64,000 bases of DNA from CBDFGN01 sp965247065 (lineage in GTDB: Bacteria > Bacteroidota > Bacteroidia > Cytophagales > Cyclobacteriaceae), in assembly GCA_965247065.1 (NCBI GenBank), contig CBDFGN010000006.1, forward strand, positions 3,906,001-3,970,000. The letters are read 5' to 3'. How positions within the stretch are numbered: the stretch's first letter is position 1; every line of letters begins with the position of its first letter. Below the pieces are notes generated by a model. The model ran no database searches, was not told the origin of the DNA, and saw nothing but the letters and a program-made list of their open reading frames with translations. This document shows positions 36,734 to 44,497 of the stretch, piece by piece. A program made the position numbers and the translations under genes.

Positions 36734-37213
36734 TTAAAACGTCCTGATTCTTTCAATTATCCGACTGGTGGAGTAACCTTCCACTATTGGAATCGTTCTC
36801 ACCTGTCCTCCATTACCGGTAACAACATCCGCGCCAACAATATCCTCTGCCAAATAGTCATCTCCTTTCACCAAAATGTCGGGAACCACCTCGGCAATCA
36901 CTCTGCTAGGGGTCGGCTCATCAAAAACCACCACAGCGTCTACAAACTGCATCGCGGCAAGAACTCGGACCCTGGAGCTTTCATCGGTAACGGGTCTCCC
37001 GGCGCCCTTCAGTTTAGTCACGGAATTATCCGAATTCACCCCCACCACTAACCTATTCCCGAGCTTGCGAGCCTTTTCCAGGTAATCGACATGTCCCATA
37101 TGGACAAGGTCAAAACATCCATTGGTAAACACAACCTTGAGGCCCTGGCTCCGCCACTCCTGCAACTGATATTGCAGGGTCTTTGATGTGAATATCTTAT
37201 CCACGCTGTCCAT
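36734..37213 (-). CDS. rfaE2: D-glycero-beta-D-manno-heptose 1-phosphate adenylyltransferase
   Basis: A 159-residue nucleotidyltransferase that activates heptose-1-phosphate for LPS core synthesis. The motif TNGCFDLVHMGHVDYLEKAR contains the HxGH site, and KLKGAGRPVTDESSRVRVLAA and the late EGYSTSRIIERI are family signatures. The kinase half found in fused HldE is absent, so this is the stand-alone adenylyltransferase form. It overlaps the end of the flippase-like gene by 17 bases. Confidence 0.93.
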   Translation of the reverse strand: MDSVDKIFTSKTLQYQLQEWRSQGLKVVFTNGCFDLVHMGHVDYLEKARKLGNRLVVGVNSDNSVTKLKGAGRPVTDESSRVRVLAAMQFVDAVVVFDEPTPSRVIAEVVPDILVKGDDYLAEDIVGADVVTGNGGQVRTIPIVEGYSTSRIIERIRTF

Positions 37214-38213
37214 TTTCCAACTTGGTCTTCCTAGGTGAAATTATGAAACTTAACACTAAACTCACGCCTCCAATCACCACGAAGGTCAAGGCACCCGATG
37301 AGTGCAATAGAAACGCGAAGGACTTTCCAACCTCAGGGGCGACGCCATATAGAAAAAGTAAGCTCGCCACCAGGACATGAAAGCTACCAATCCCACCCTG
37401 CACTGGTGCAGACATTCCAAGGCCTCCCATGACCAGTACCGATAAACCGGCCGTCACAGTAAGTTGGCTTGTGCCGGAAAATGAAAAGAATACCAGGTAG
37501 GACATAAAAAAATAGAGGACCCAAATGCAAACTGTCGACAACAGAAAAATTCTTTTGCTCCGGATATTGCGAATACTTAGCATGCCCTCCCAAACCTGCG
37601 AAAAAGCTTTGCGTAACTTCCACATAAGCGGATGGTCCCAGAATGAGGTCTTTCGGATCAGCCAAAAACCGATTAAACCTACAGCCAGTAGGGAACCTAA
37701 CCCTGCAATAGCCATTTGCAAAAGACTGGTGTTCAATTGGAATTTTTCCGAGAGCAGGTTGTAAAAGAAATTGTATAGGCGGTCATACTCCACCACCAGG
37801 GCGGCTAGGACGAGGCCAAAAAGGGTGATGAGGTCAATGACCCTTTCCGTTATCACCGTACCGAACGACGTTGCAAAGGGAACCGTGTCTGTTCTCCTCA
37901 ATATGATGCATCGAGTGACTTCTCCAACCCTTGGGAGCAGGAGATTTGCGAAATAGCCTCCCATAACGGCCAGAAAAGTACGGAAGGTATCTAACCTGTA
38001 GCCCAGAGGCTCAATTATCAGGTTCCATCGGTAAGCCCGTATAAGGTTGGCAATGATCGAAAGACCGATGGAGTACCAGACATAAGACAAATCGGCATCT
38101 TCGATGTTAGACAAAATTAGGGAGAATGGCATGTCCCGATATACCAACCAGAACAGCCACAGGGCAAAGGCCAGCGAGAGGGTGTATTGTAGGACCGCCT
38201 TTAGGATTCTCAA
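37197..38213 (-). CDS. Flippase-like (lysylphosphatidylglycerol synthase TM / UPF0104) membrane protein
   Basis: A 338-residue integral membrane protein with about eight hydrophobic helices and the family segments IRAYRWNLIIEPLGY, GGYFANLLLPRVGEVTRCIIL and APVQGGIGSFHVLVASLLFLYG. Family members include the transmembrane part of MprF and putative lipid-linked precursor flippases; a catalytic lysyltransferase domain is absent. It is encoded between panC (13 bases upstream) and rfaE2 (overlap). Confidence 0.85.
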   Translation of the reverse strand: MRILKAVLQYTLSLAFALWLFWLVYRDMPFSLILSNIEDADLSYVWYSIGLSIIANLIRAYRWNLIIEPLGYRLDTFRTFLAVMGGYFANLLLPRVGEVTRCIILRRTDTVPFATSFGTVITERVIDLITLFGLVLAALVVEYDRLYNFFYNLLSEKFQLNTSLLQMAIAGLGSLLAVGLIGFWLIRKTSFWDHPLMWKLRKAFSQVWEGMLSIRNIRSKRIFLLSTVCIWVLYFFMSYLVFFSFSGTSQLTVTAGLSVLVMGGLGMSAPVQGGIGSFHVLVASLLFLYGVAPEVGKSFAFLLHSSGALTFVVIGGVSLVLSFIISPRKTKLENGQRG

Positions 38214-38226
38214 ATGCTCTGGTAAT

Positions 38227-39075
38227 TCAGTAGGTGAAGATTATGTTGTCGATCAACCGGACCTCGTTTACATAGCCGGCGATGCAAAGGGCTACCTTCT
38301 GATCCCGCTTCAATTCCTCTACCGGTTCTAGGGTTGCGCTGTCCACAATATTAAAGTATTCGAGATCAATCCCCTTGATGCCTTGGACAAAAGACGTTAG
38401 CTGCTGATGGACCTGGTTTGGAGAATTACCCTTCGACAATCCGGACGCTGCCAGCTTCAGGGCCTGGTAAAGTGTGCTGGCCACCTCCTTTTGCAAATCG
38501 TCAAGAAGTTTATTTCTTGATGACAAGGCCAAGCCATTAGGGGCTCTTGCTGTGGGAACACAAATTACCTCGGAATCCAAAAAGAACTCACGGACCAAAT
38601 ATTTTATTATGGCATACTGCTGCCAATCCTTCTGCCCAAAGTAGGATCGATCCGGCCGAATTAGATTGAGCAATTTCATAACTACAATCCCCACTCCACT
38701 GAAGTGACCGGGGCGAAATTTTCCTTCCATTTGCCGGTCAAGGGAACCCAGCTCTAGCCTCACCTGCGGAGGAGACTCATACATTAGGGAATCTTCCGGC
38801 ATGAAAAGAACATCACATCCCAGAGACTCCATGGTCTCCATGTCATAATCCAAGCTACGAGGATAGCTATGCAGGTCCCTGGAATTGTTAAACTGGATTG
38901 GATTGACATAGATGCTAGCCACCAAATGATCATTTTGTTCACGGGCCGATCTCAAAAGCGCCTCATGGCCCTGGTGCAATGCTCCCATGGTAGCCACAAA
39001 GCCTATTGTCTGACCGGACGAACGTTGATTGCTTAGATGCTTTTGAAGCTGAGCTTTTTCTTGGAAAACTAGCAT
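38227..39075 (-). CDS. panC: Pantothenate synthetase
   Basis: An ATP-dependent ligase joining pantoate and beta-alanine. The nucleotide motif is in GFVATMGALHQGHEALL, followed by YVNPIQFNNSRDLHSYPR, FRPGHFSGVGIVVMKLLN and FGQKDWQQYAIIK. The C-terminal domain ends in EVRLIDNI. The ATG at 39075 gives 282 residues; a start 18 bases upstream is also possible. It heads the minus-strand group panC, flippase-like, rfaE2, yugP-like, acyl-CoA dehydrogenase and is divergent from the GT-B half-protein. Confidence 0.96.
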   Translation of the reverse strand: MLVFQEKAQLQKHLSNQRSSGQTIGFVATMGALHQGHEALLRSAREQNDHLVASIYVNPIQFNNSRDLHSYPRSLDYDMETMESLGCDVLFMPEDSLMYESPPQVRLELGSLDRQMEGKFRPGHFSGVGIVVMKLLNLIRPDRSYFGQKDWQQYAIIKYLVREFFLDSEVICVPTARAPNGLALSSRNKLLDDLQKEVASTLYQALKLAASGLSKGNSPNQVHQQLTSFVQGIKGIDLEYFNIVDSATLEPVEELKRDQKVALCIAGYVNEVRLIDNIIFTY

Positions 39076-39133
39076 GGCGGGGCGTGAGGGCACGAAAATG
39101 GCTCCAAACTAGATTTTTTACAAGTATTTTTCG

Positions 39134-39141
39134 TATTTTTG
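39134..39141 (+). promoter_or_regulatory. Putative promoter for the GT-B half-protein / DUF4270 / glmS group
   Basis: TATTTTTG matches TAnnTTTG, 37 bases before the ATG at 39179. The region 19 bases upstream is T-rich but lacks an exact TTG. Confidence 0.42.
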
Positions 39142-39178
39142 TTGTCCCGTTTTTTGAACCCATCTAATCCTACAAGTT

Positions 39179-39991
39179 ATGTCAAAACTTCGAATACTCT
39201 ACGTGGCAACCGAGATCAATCCTTTTCTTCAGACATCAAAAGTTGCAGAATTTGTCCGGAAGCTTCCACAGGGTATGCAAGAAAGGGGTATGGAAATTCG
39301 AATCTTGGTTCCGCGCTTTGGATTAATAAATGAGCGTAAGAACAGATTGCATGAAGTAGTCCGTCTTTCGGGTATTAACATCGCCGTGGGCGAGGAGGAG
39401 AAGCCCCTGGTTATCAAAGTAGCCTCGATCCCAAATGCCAAGTTACAGGTGTACTTCATTGATAATGAAGATTATTTTCATAGAAAATCGGTCTTCTTTG
39501 ATAACCAGGACAATTTTTATGATGACAATGATGAACGAGCGATCTTTTTCTGCAAGGGAGTCATTGAAACTGTAAAGAAGCTGGGCTGGGCACCTGATGT
39601 AGTTCATTGTAATGATTGGATGACCAGTCTGATTCCAATGTATCTGAAGACCACTTACAAGAGTGATCCCATTTTTAAGAATACGAAGACCGTATTCACC
39701 GTTTATGACAATGTCATCAACCACAAATTTAAAGATGACCTCATCACCAAGGTCAAGATGATGGATATCGAAGACAGCATGTTGTCCCACCTTGAGTCGG
39801 GAGATTTCGAAGGTTTTATCAAGATAGGGGTCCAATATGCTGACGCAGTGATCAAGGCCGAAGAGGAGCTCAGCAAGAGTTTGGATCGGCTCTTTACCGA
39901 GTTTTCCGATCAGAAAAAAATCGACACTATCGAAAAAGACGATAACTTTTTAGACTCGTACTATAACCTATATAATGAACTTGTTGGATAA
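39179..39991 (+). CDS. Glycogen/starch synthase N-domain-like protein (half of a GT-B enzyme)
   Basis: A 270-residue protein resembling only the N-terminal Rossmann domain of GT5 glycogen synthases: ILYVATEINPFLQTSKVAEFV (compare the KTGGLADV loop), a YFIDNEDYFHRK stretch and WAPDVVHCNDWMTSLIPMYL. The C-terminal ADP-glucose-binding domain is missing, and the loop has TSKVAEF rather than KTGGLAD. It is therefore probably not a glycogen synthase. The same truncated protein next to panC and DUF4270 recurs in Bacteroidota (family knowledge). The last codon is followed at once by a perfect palindrome. Confidence 0.75.
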   Translation: MSKLRILYVATEINPFLQTSKVAEFVRKLPQGMQERGMEIRILVPRFGLINERKNRLHEVVRLSGINIAVGEEEKPLVIKVASIPNAKLQVYFIDNEDYFHRKSVFFDNQDNFYDDNDERAIFFCKGVIETVKKLGWAPDVVHCNDWMTSLIPMYLKTTYKSDPIFKNTKTVFTVYDNVINHKFKDDLITKVKMMDIEDSMLSHLESGDFEGFIKIGVQYADAVIKAEEELSKSLDRLFTEFSDQKKIDTIEKDDNFLDSYYNLYNELVG

Positions 39992-41237
39992 GAAAACAAG
40001 GCTGATATTAATATCAGCCTTGTTTTCGAGTGGATGTGAGGACCCGGATACTATAGGATTACAGATCAAACCTGACAAAGACCTCCTGGTAGAATTTGTT
40101 GAAATTCCCATCAACGGCGCTGTAATGTTGATTGATTCGATTGGAACTACTAATTCCGGTCGGCTGATGTTCGGAAATTACCAAGATCCAGCTACCGGTA
40201 GGATTACGGCTGAAGCATATTCCAAATTGCGCCCCGAGATCTTCCTTGATACCATAGCCGATGATGCAGAACTGGATTCAGTCACTTTGAGCCTGGATCT
40301 GAGCTATTATTACGGGGTCGACTTTGATGTTTTGCAGAATCTTAGCGTCCACGAATTACAAGACACAATACCGAAGCTCCGGAATATTACTTCTACCAAA
40401 CTATCTTTTAAGCCCGAGCCACTGCTAAATGCCAATTTCGCAGTTCCATTCAACAAGGACACCACGCTTACTATTAAATCTCCCCCTGGAGCGCTGACCG
40501 AATTGTTCGAGATCCTAAAAGAATTTGATTACACGGATCAAGATGGATTTAACCAGTTATTCAAGGGCATCGCCATAACCAGTGGCCAGCTGAATTCTGC
40601 GATCTACGGGGCAAACCCAAATACTCTCCGCTCTTTCCTAAGACTTCATTACTCCTCTCCCGGAGATGATGACCCATCTGAATTTGATCTTTTCTTCAAC
40701 GCTGTAACCCATTATAGCTACATCAAAGCCAACTTCGAGGGCACTGCTTTACAGGATCTTACCAACTTCTACCAGCCGTTGATCCCAGGTTCGGATTCCT
40801 TGTATTTGCAGGGGGGCACCGGATTAACCTTTATCCTTGACTTCGGGCCGTTTTTGGAATTTACCGACACCATATCCAATTTGACCATAACACAAACTGA
40901 TCTTGAAATAGGCCCAATTTTGGCCCCCCCTCAAGGCTTACCAGCCCCACAGGTGATGACAATTCTTCCGGTAAGTGATGACAACCGAATAAATGTTTCA
41001 GACACCTTGTTGGTAAATGACTTATTGGAAAACAGTCCGTTGATTGTAGCATTTAATGAAAAAAACCTGTTGTACGACGGTCGGATTACTCGTTATACGC
41101 AGCTTTTGGCTGAAGGAGAAATCGAAATGAACCGATTAATCGTTCTACCGGCTGGCAGTAATACAACTGTAAACCGGGCGTCTACCTTAAGGGAAAATGT
41201 GGTACTTAAAGTTTTTTATACCAGATTCGCTCAATAA
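39975..41237 (+). CDS. DUF4270-family lipoprotein
   Basis: 420 residues with a lipoprotein signal peptide (LILISALFSSGC, Cys21), so it is probably anchored in the outer membrane. The segment CEDPDTIGLQIKPDKDLL and the later beta-rich repeats match DUF4270, a family of unknown function confined to Bacteroidota. The gene starts inside the preceding one (17-base overlap), and codons 6-18 of the signal peptide are written by a 36-base perfect palindrome. It is followed by glmS after 43 bases. Confidence 0.85.
   Translation: MNLLDKKTRLILISALFSSGCEDPDTIGLQIKPDKDLLVEFVEIPINGAVMLIDSIGTTNSGRLMFGNYQDPATGRITAEAYSKLRPEIFLDTIADDAELDSVTLSLDLSYYYGVDFDVLQNLSVHELQDTIPKLRNITSTKLSFKPEPLLNANFAVPFNKDTTLTIKSPPGALTELFEILKEFDYTDQDGFNQLFKGIAITSGQLNSAIYGANPNTLRSFLRLHYSSPGDDDPSEFDLFFNAVTHYSYIKANFEGTALQDLTNFYQPLIPGSDSLYLQGGTGLTFILDFGPFLEFTDTISNLTITQTDLEIGPILAPPQGLPAPQVMTILPVSDDNRINVSDTLLVNDLLENSPLIVAFNEKNLLYDGRITRYTQLLAEGEIEMNRLIVLPAGSNTTVNRASTLRENVVLKVFYTRFAQ
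39992..40027. terminator. 36-base perfect palindrome, possible terminator or attenuator inside the DUF4270 signal-peptide codons
   Basis: Starting at the base after the TAA of the GT-B half-protein, 18 bases (GAAAACAAGGCTGATATT) are followed by their exact reverse complement. The RNA would form a long stem with a TTTT at the 3' side, like a bidirectional intrinsic terminator. It also encodes part of the DUF4270 signal peptide. Confidence 0.65.
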
Positions 41238-41280
41238 TAGACGGAACTGAGTATTTTTCAAAATTCTTAACTGATACGTA

Positions 41281-43116
41281 ATGTGCGGTATTGTTGGCTA
41301 CTCCGGTTACCGTGATGCTATTCCGGTAATAATCAAGGGGCTCAAGCGACTGGAGTATCGTGGTTATGACAGTGCTGGAGTTGCTTTACTTGAGCAAGAA
41401 CTGAAAATCCTCAAAAAGAAAGGAAAGGTAACTGATCTTGAAGAAAGCATACGTGGGCATAAATCCTCAAGCAAGCTTGGTATTGGTCATACCCGGTGGG
41501 CTACTCACGGTGAGCCTTCTGACCTAAATGCCCACCCTCATTACTCTGCGGATAAGAAACTTGCCATTATTCATAACGGAATCATTGAAAATTATTCATC
41601 GCTTAAACAAGAGCTTACCAACAAGGGCCATGAACTCCGAAGTGAAACCGATTCAGAGGTCCTGATCCACTTCATTCAAGACATCAAGCAAAACAACGAT
41701 TGCGATTTGGTTGAAGCCGTAAGAATTGCCCTTAACAAAGTCGTTGGGGCCTACGCCATTCTGATTTTATCAGAAGATGATCCGGATACAATCATTGCAG
41801 CACGCAAAGGAAGTCCACTGGTAATCGGAGTGGGGCGAGATGAATTCTTTGTTGCCTCGGATGCCACTCCGATTGTTGAATATACTAATGAAGTCGTCTA
41901 CCTTAACGATTTCGAAATAGGGGTTATCAGGGACGGTAGGCTTACGGTCAAAAATACCCAGGATATGCAGATGACCCCATATATCCAGACCCTGGATATG
42001 GAGCTTGAGTCGATCGAGAAAGGGGGATTTGAGCATTTTATGCTCAAGGAAATCTTCGAGCAGCCCAAATCCATCAGCGACAGTATGCGCGGCCGGTTAA
42101 ATGCCGAGGAAGGTCATTTAGTGCTGGGCGGCATCCGAGAGTACCAGAACAAAATAGAAAATGCCGATCGAATTGTATTGATTGGCTGTGGGACCTCATG
42201 GCATGCCGCACTGGTAGCTGAATACTTCCTGGAGGAGTATTGCCGCATTCCGGTGGAGGTTGAATATGCCTCTGAGTTTAGGTACCGTAATCCGGTAATT
42301 AGTGAGGGTGATGTGGTTATCGCAATTTCACAGTCAGGAGAGACCGCCGACACACTGGCGGCCATTGAAATGGCCAAGGCGAGAGGTGCAGTGATCTTCG
42401 GAGTTTGTAATGTTGTTGGCTCCTCCATAGCGAGAGCTACACATGAAGGTGCCTATATTCATGCAGGTCCCGAAATCGGTGTAGCTTCAACCAAGGCCTT
42501 TACCGGCCAGCTGAGCGTGCTCATGATGATCGGCCTGATCGTCGCGAATCGGAGAGGTACCATCACCCAGGGGAAGTTTCACGAGATCCTCGTGGAGCTT
42601 GAAAAAATCCCGGAAAAAGTGGAGATGGCTCTTCAATTCAATGATCAGATCAAGGGGATCGGTGCCATCTTCAAAGATGCCTCTAACTTTCTGTATCTGG
42701 GTCGAGGTTATAATTTTCCAGTTGCCCTCGAAGGAGCTTTGAAGTTGAAAGAGATTTCCTATATTCATGCCGAAGGATATCCTGCAGCCGAAATGAAACA
42801 TGGCCCAATTGCTCTTATCGATGAGGAAATGCCCGTGGTTTTCATAGCCACCCAGGATAATTCGTACGAAAAAGTTATTTCTAACATTCAGGAGGTGAAG
42901 GCCCGCAAGGGCCGGGTGATTGCCATAGTATCGGAGGGTGACGAAGAAATACCAAAAATTGCCGAATTTGTTATCGAGGTTCCCAAAACTCATGAGGCGT
43001 TGATGCCCCTGGTGTCCGTGATTCCTTTGCAACTTTTGTCTTACCACATTGCCCTAATGAGAGGCTGCGATGTTGATCAGCCCCGGAATTTAGCCAAATC
43101 AGTTACGGTGGAATGA
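41281..43116 (+). CDS. glmS: Glutamine-fructose-6-phosphate aminotransferase (isomerizing)
   Basis: A 611-residue enzyme producing glucosamine-6-phosphate, the first step to UDP-GlcNAc. The N-terminal Cys after Met (MCGIVGYSG) is the glutaminase nucleophile; GHTRWATHGEPS and HNGIIENY follow. The C-terminal half has two SIS domains (GCGTSWHAALVAEYF, ISQSGETADT, LGRGYNFPVALEGALKLKEISYIHAEGYPA). It ends with the standard PRNLAKSVTVE. The stop overlaps the start of the next gene (ATGA). No glmS ribozyme was seen upstream. Confidence 0.98.
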   Translation: MCGIVGYSGYRDAIPVIIKGLKRLEYRGYDSAGVALLEQELKILKKKGKVTDLEESIRGHKSSSKLGIGHTRWATHGEPSDLNAHPHYSADKKLAIIHNGIIENYSSLKQELTNKGHELRSETDSEVLIHFIQDIKQNNDCDLVEAVRIALNKVVGAYAILILSEDDPDTIIAARKGSPLVIGVGRDEFFVASDATPIVEYTNEVVYLNDFEIGVIRDGRLTVKNTQDMQMTPYIQTLDMELESIEKGGFEHFMLKEIFEQPKSISDSMRGRLNAEEGHLVLGGIREYQNKIENADRIVLIGCGTSWHAALVAEYFLEEYCRIPVEVEYASEFRYRNPVISEGDVVIAISQSGETADTLAAIEMAKARGAVIFGVCNVVGSSIARATHEGAYIHAGPEIGVASTKAFTGQLSVLMMIGLIVANRRGTITQGKFHEILVELEKIPEKVEMALQFNDQIKGIGAIFKDASNFLYLGRGYNFPVALEGALKLKEISYIHAEGYPAAEMKHGPIALIDEEMPVVFIATQDNSYEKVISNIQEVKARKGRVIAIVSEGDEEIPKIAEFVIEVPKTHEALMPLVSVIPLQLLSYHIALMRGCDVDQPRNLAKSVTVE

Positions 43117-43874
43117 ACTGGGTCTTCCTGGCGACTATAGTTTGGGCCTGCGTTCCGAGCCTCTTGGTGGGACAGATTGGCGTTGGTGCCCGGGCGCCGG
43201 ACAATGCCCACATCCTCTTTGACGGGACCCGCCAAATGCTCGATCAAAAATGGACTTATTGGGAAGGGCCCAGATTCTCATCAAAGTTGCCGATAAAATG
43301 GCAACTTATACCTGACCCTGTGGATGAGGGCTCTGCCTTAAGCAGTAATGACCCAGCTGCTACAGGAGGTCTTTACGGAAGTGCCGACATCGTTACAATC
43401 AAGAAATTCCGGGACTTCAGATTGCACGTTGAATTCCTGGTTGCGAATGAAGGGGGTAATAGCGGTGTTTATCTTCAGAATCGCTACGAAATTCAGATCC
43501 TGGATGGGGATAAGTCAAAACATGGGATGGGCGCGGTAATAAACGAAACCCCATCCCCGTACAGCGCTTACAATGGGATGGGCGAGTGGAATGCATATGA
43601 TATCTTGTTTAGGGCGGCCCGATTCAAAGACGGACAACGCGTTTCTCCTGCGATAGTTAGCATGTATTTCAACGGGCTAAAGGTGCATGCCAATCAGAGC
43701 ATCGATCAGGTCTGGGGAGGTGCCAATTCAGGTATTGACGGCGGGAATAATGGCGGAAAAGGGATCACTGACACTCCGGGAGGTCTTAAACTGCAAGCTG
43801 AGGGCCACGAAGTGTTGTATCGAAATATTTGGGCGCAGGAATTGGATGTTCCCGAACCCGATACCGACTTCTGA
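43113..43874 (+). CDS. Secreted DUF1080 (3-keto-disaccharide hydrolase-type) protein
   Basis: 253 residues with an N-terminal signal peptide (MNWVFLATIVWACVPSLLVGQ). The rest is a concanavalin-like jelly roll with the DUF1080 signatures: a FDGT segment, KKFRDFRLHVEFLV, GNSGVYLQNRYEIQILD and GGLKLQAEGHEVLYRNIWAQEL. Some family members hydrolyse 3-keto-glucosides; others are structural. It is translationally coupled to glmS (ATGA), an unusual partner. It probably acts in the periplasm or outside the cell. Confidence 0.85.
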   Translation: MNWVFLATIVWACVPSLLVGQIGVGARAPDNAHILFDGTRQMLDQKWTYWEGPRFSSKLPIKWQLIPDPVDEGSALSSNDPAATGGLYGSADIVTIKKFRDFRLHVEFLVANEGGNSGVYLQNRYEIQILDGDKSKHGMGAVINETPSPYSAYNGMGEWNAYDILFRAARFKDGQRVSPAIVSMYFNGLKVHANQSIDQVWGGANSGIDGGNNGGKGITDTPGGLKLQAEGHEVLYRNIWAQELDVPEPDTDF

Positions 43875-44017
43875 GGCCAGTTTCCAGAGCTCTTTCCTTG
43901 CTTCGACACGGGGAACACAAAGCAAGGTGGATGGCCAACGGGTATGCTCCTGAACCGGCCAAAGGTTGGCGCCGCAAAAAGGAGCTCCATTTTTGTTATT
44001 TTGCCACAGAATTGGCA

Positions 44018-44434
44018 ATGAATAAAAGACAAATGGATAAGAAAATCATCCAGACCTCCAAAGCGCCGTTCCCAGTGGGACCCTATAGTCAGGCCGTGCT
44101 AGTACAAGGAACACTCTACGTCTCAGGACAGATTCCCATTGACCCCGACACAGGGGAGATCGTTACTGGAGATATAGTAGCAGAAACCCACCAGGTGATG
44201 AAAAATATTGAGGCTATTTTGGTTGCAGCCCAAATGGACTTTGGCCATATCGTAAAATGCACAATTTTTGTAGCAGATCTTAACAACTTTTCGGCTGTCA
44301 ATGAATCTTATGGGCAATACTTCCCTTTCGATCCTCCCGCAAGGGAAACTGTGGAAGTGGGTCGACTTCCCAAGGACGTAAATGTGGAAATCTCCTGTGT
44401 GGCTATGGCTCAAAATGACCTGGAACTCGCCTAG
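44018..44434 (+). CDS. ridA: RidA-family enamine/imine deaminase
   Basis: A small YjgF/RidA protein that hydrolyses reactive enamines such as 2-aminoacrylate. The ATG at 44018 gives 138 residues; the ATG at 44033 (MDKKIIQTSKAPFPVG) gives 133 and is equally plausible. Family signatures PVGPYSQAV, YVSGQIPIDPDTGEIV, CTIFVADLNNF and the C-terminal PKDVNVEISCVA (with the Arg-Glu site of the family in PPARETVEV) are present. It sits between the DUF1080 gene and gltX. Confidence 0.94.
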   Translation: MNKRQMDKKIIQTSKAPFPVGPYSQAVLVQGTLYVSGQIPIDPDTGEIVTGDIVAETHQVMKNIEAILVAAQMDFGHIVKCTIFVADLNNFSAVNESYGQYFPFDPPARETVEVGRLPKDVNVEISCVAMAQNDLELA

Positions 44435-44455
44435 TACTTGCGCAGGACAGGCCAT

Positions 44456-44463
44456 TATCTTTG
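44456..44463 (+). promoter_or_regulatory. Putative promoter for gltX
   Basis: TATCTTTG is an exact TAnnTTTG match, 34 bases before the gltX ATG, with a TTG at 44438-44440 (spacing 15, shorter than the usual 19 or so). Confidence 0.42.
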
Positions 44464-44497
44464 TTCTTTGTGACCTTTTAATCTATGTCCGGTATCT

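Noticed and set aside
39179..39991. Functional glycogen synthase
   Set aside because: The C-terminal nucleotide-sugar-binding domain is missing and the KTGGLAD loop is not conserved.
41238..41280. glmS ribozyme or riboswitch before glmS
   Set aside because: Only 43 bases separate DUF4270 from glmS, too short for the ribozyme, and no core sequence is seen.
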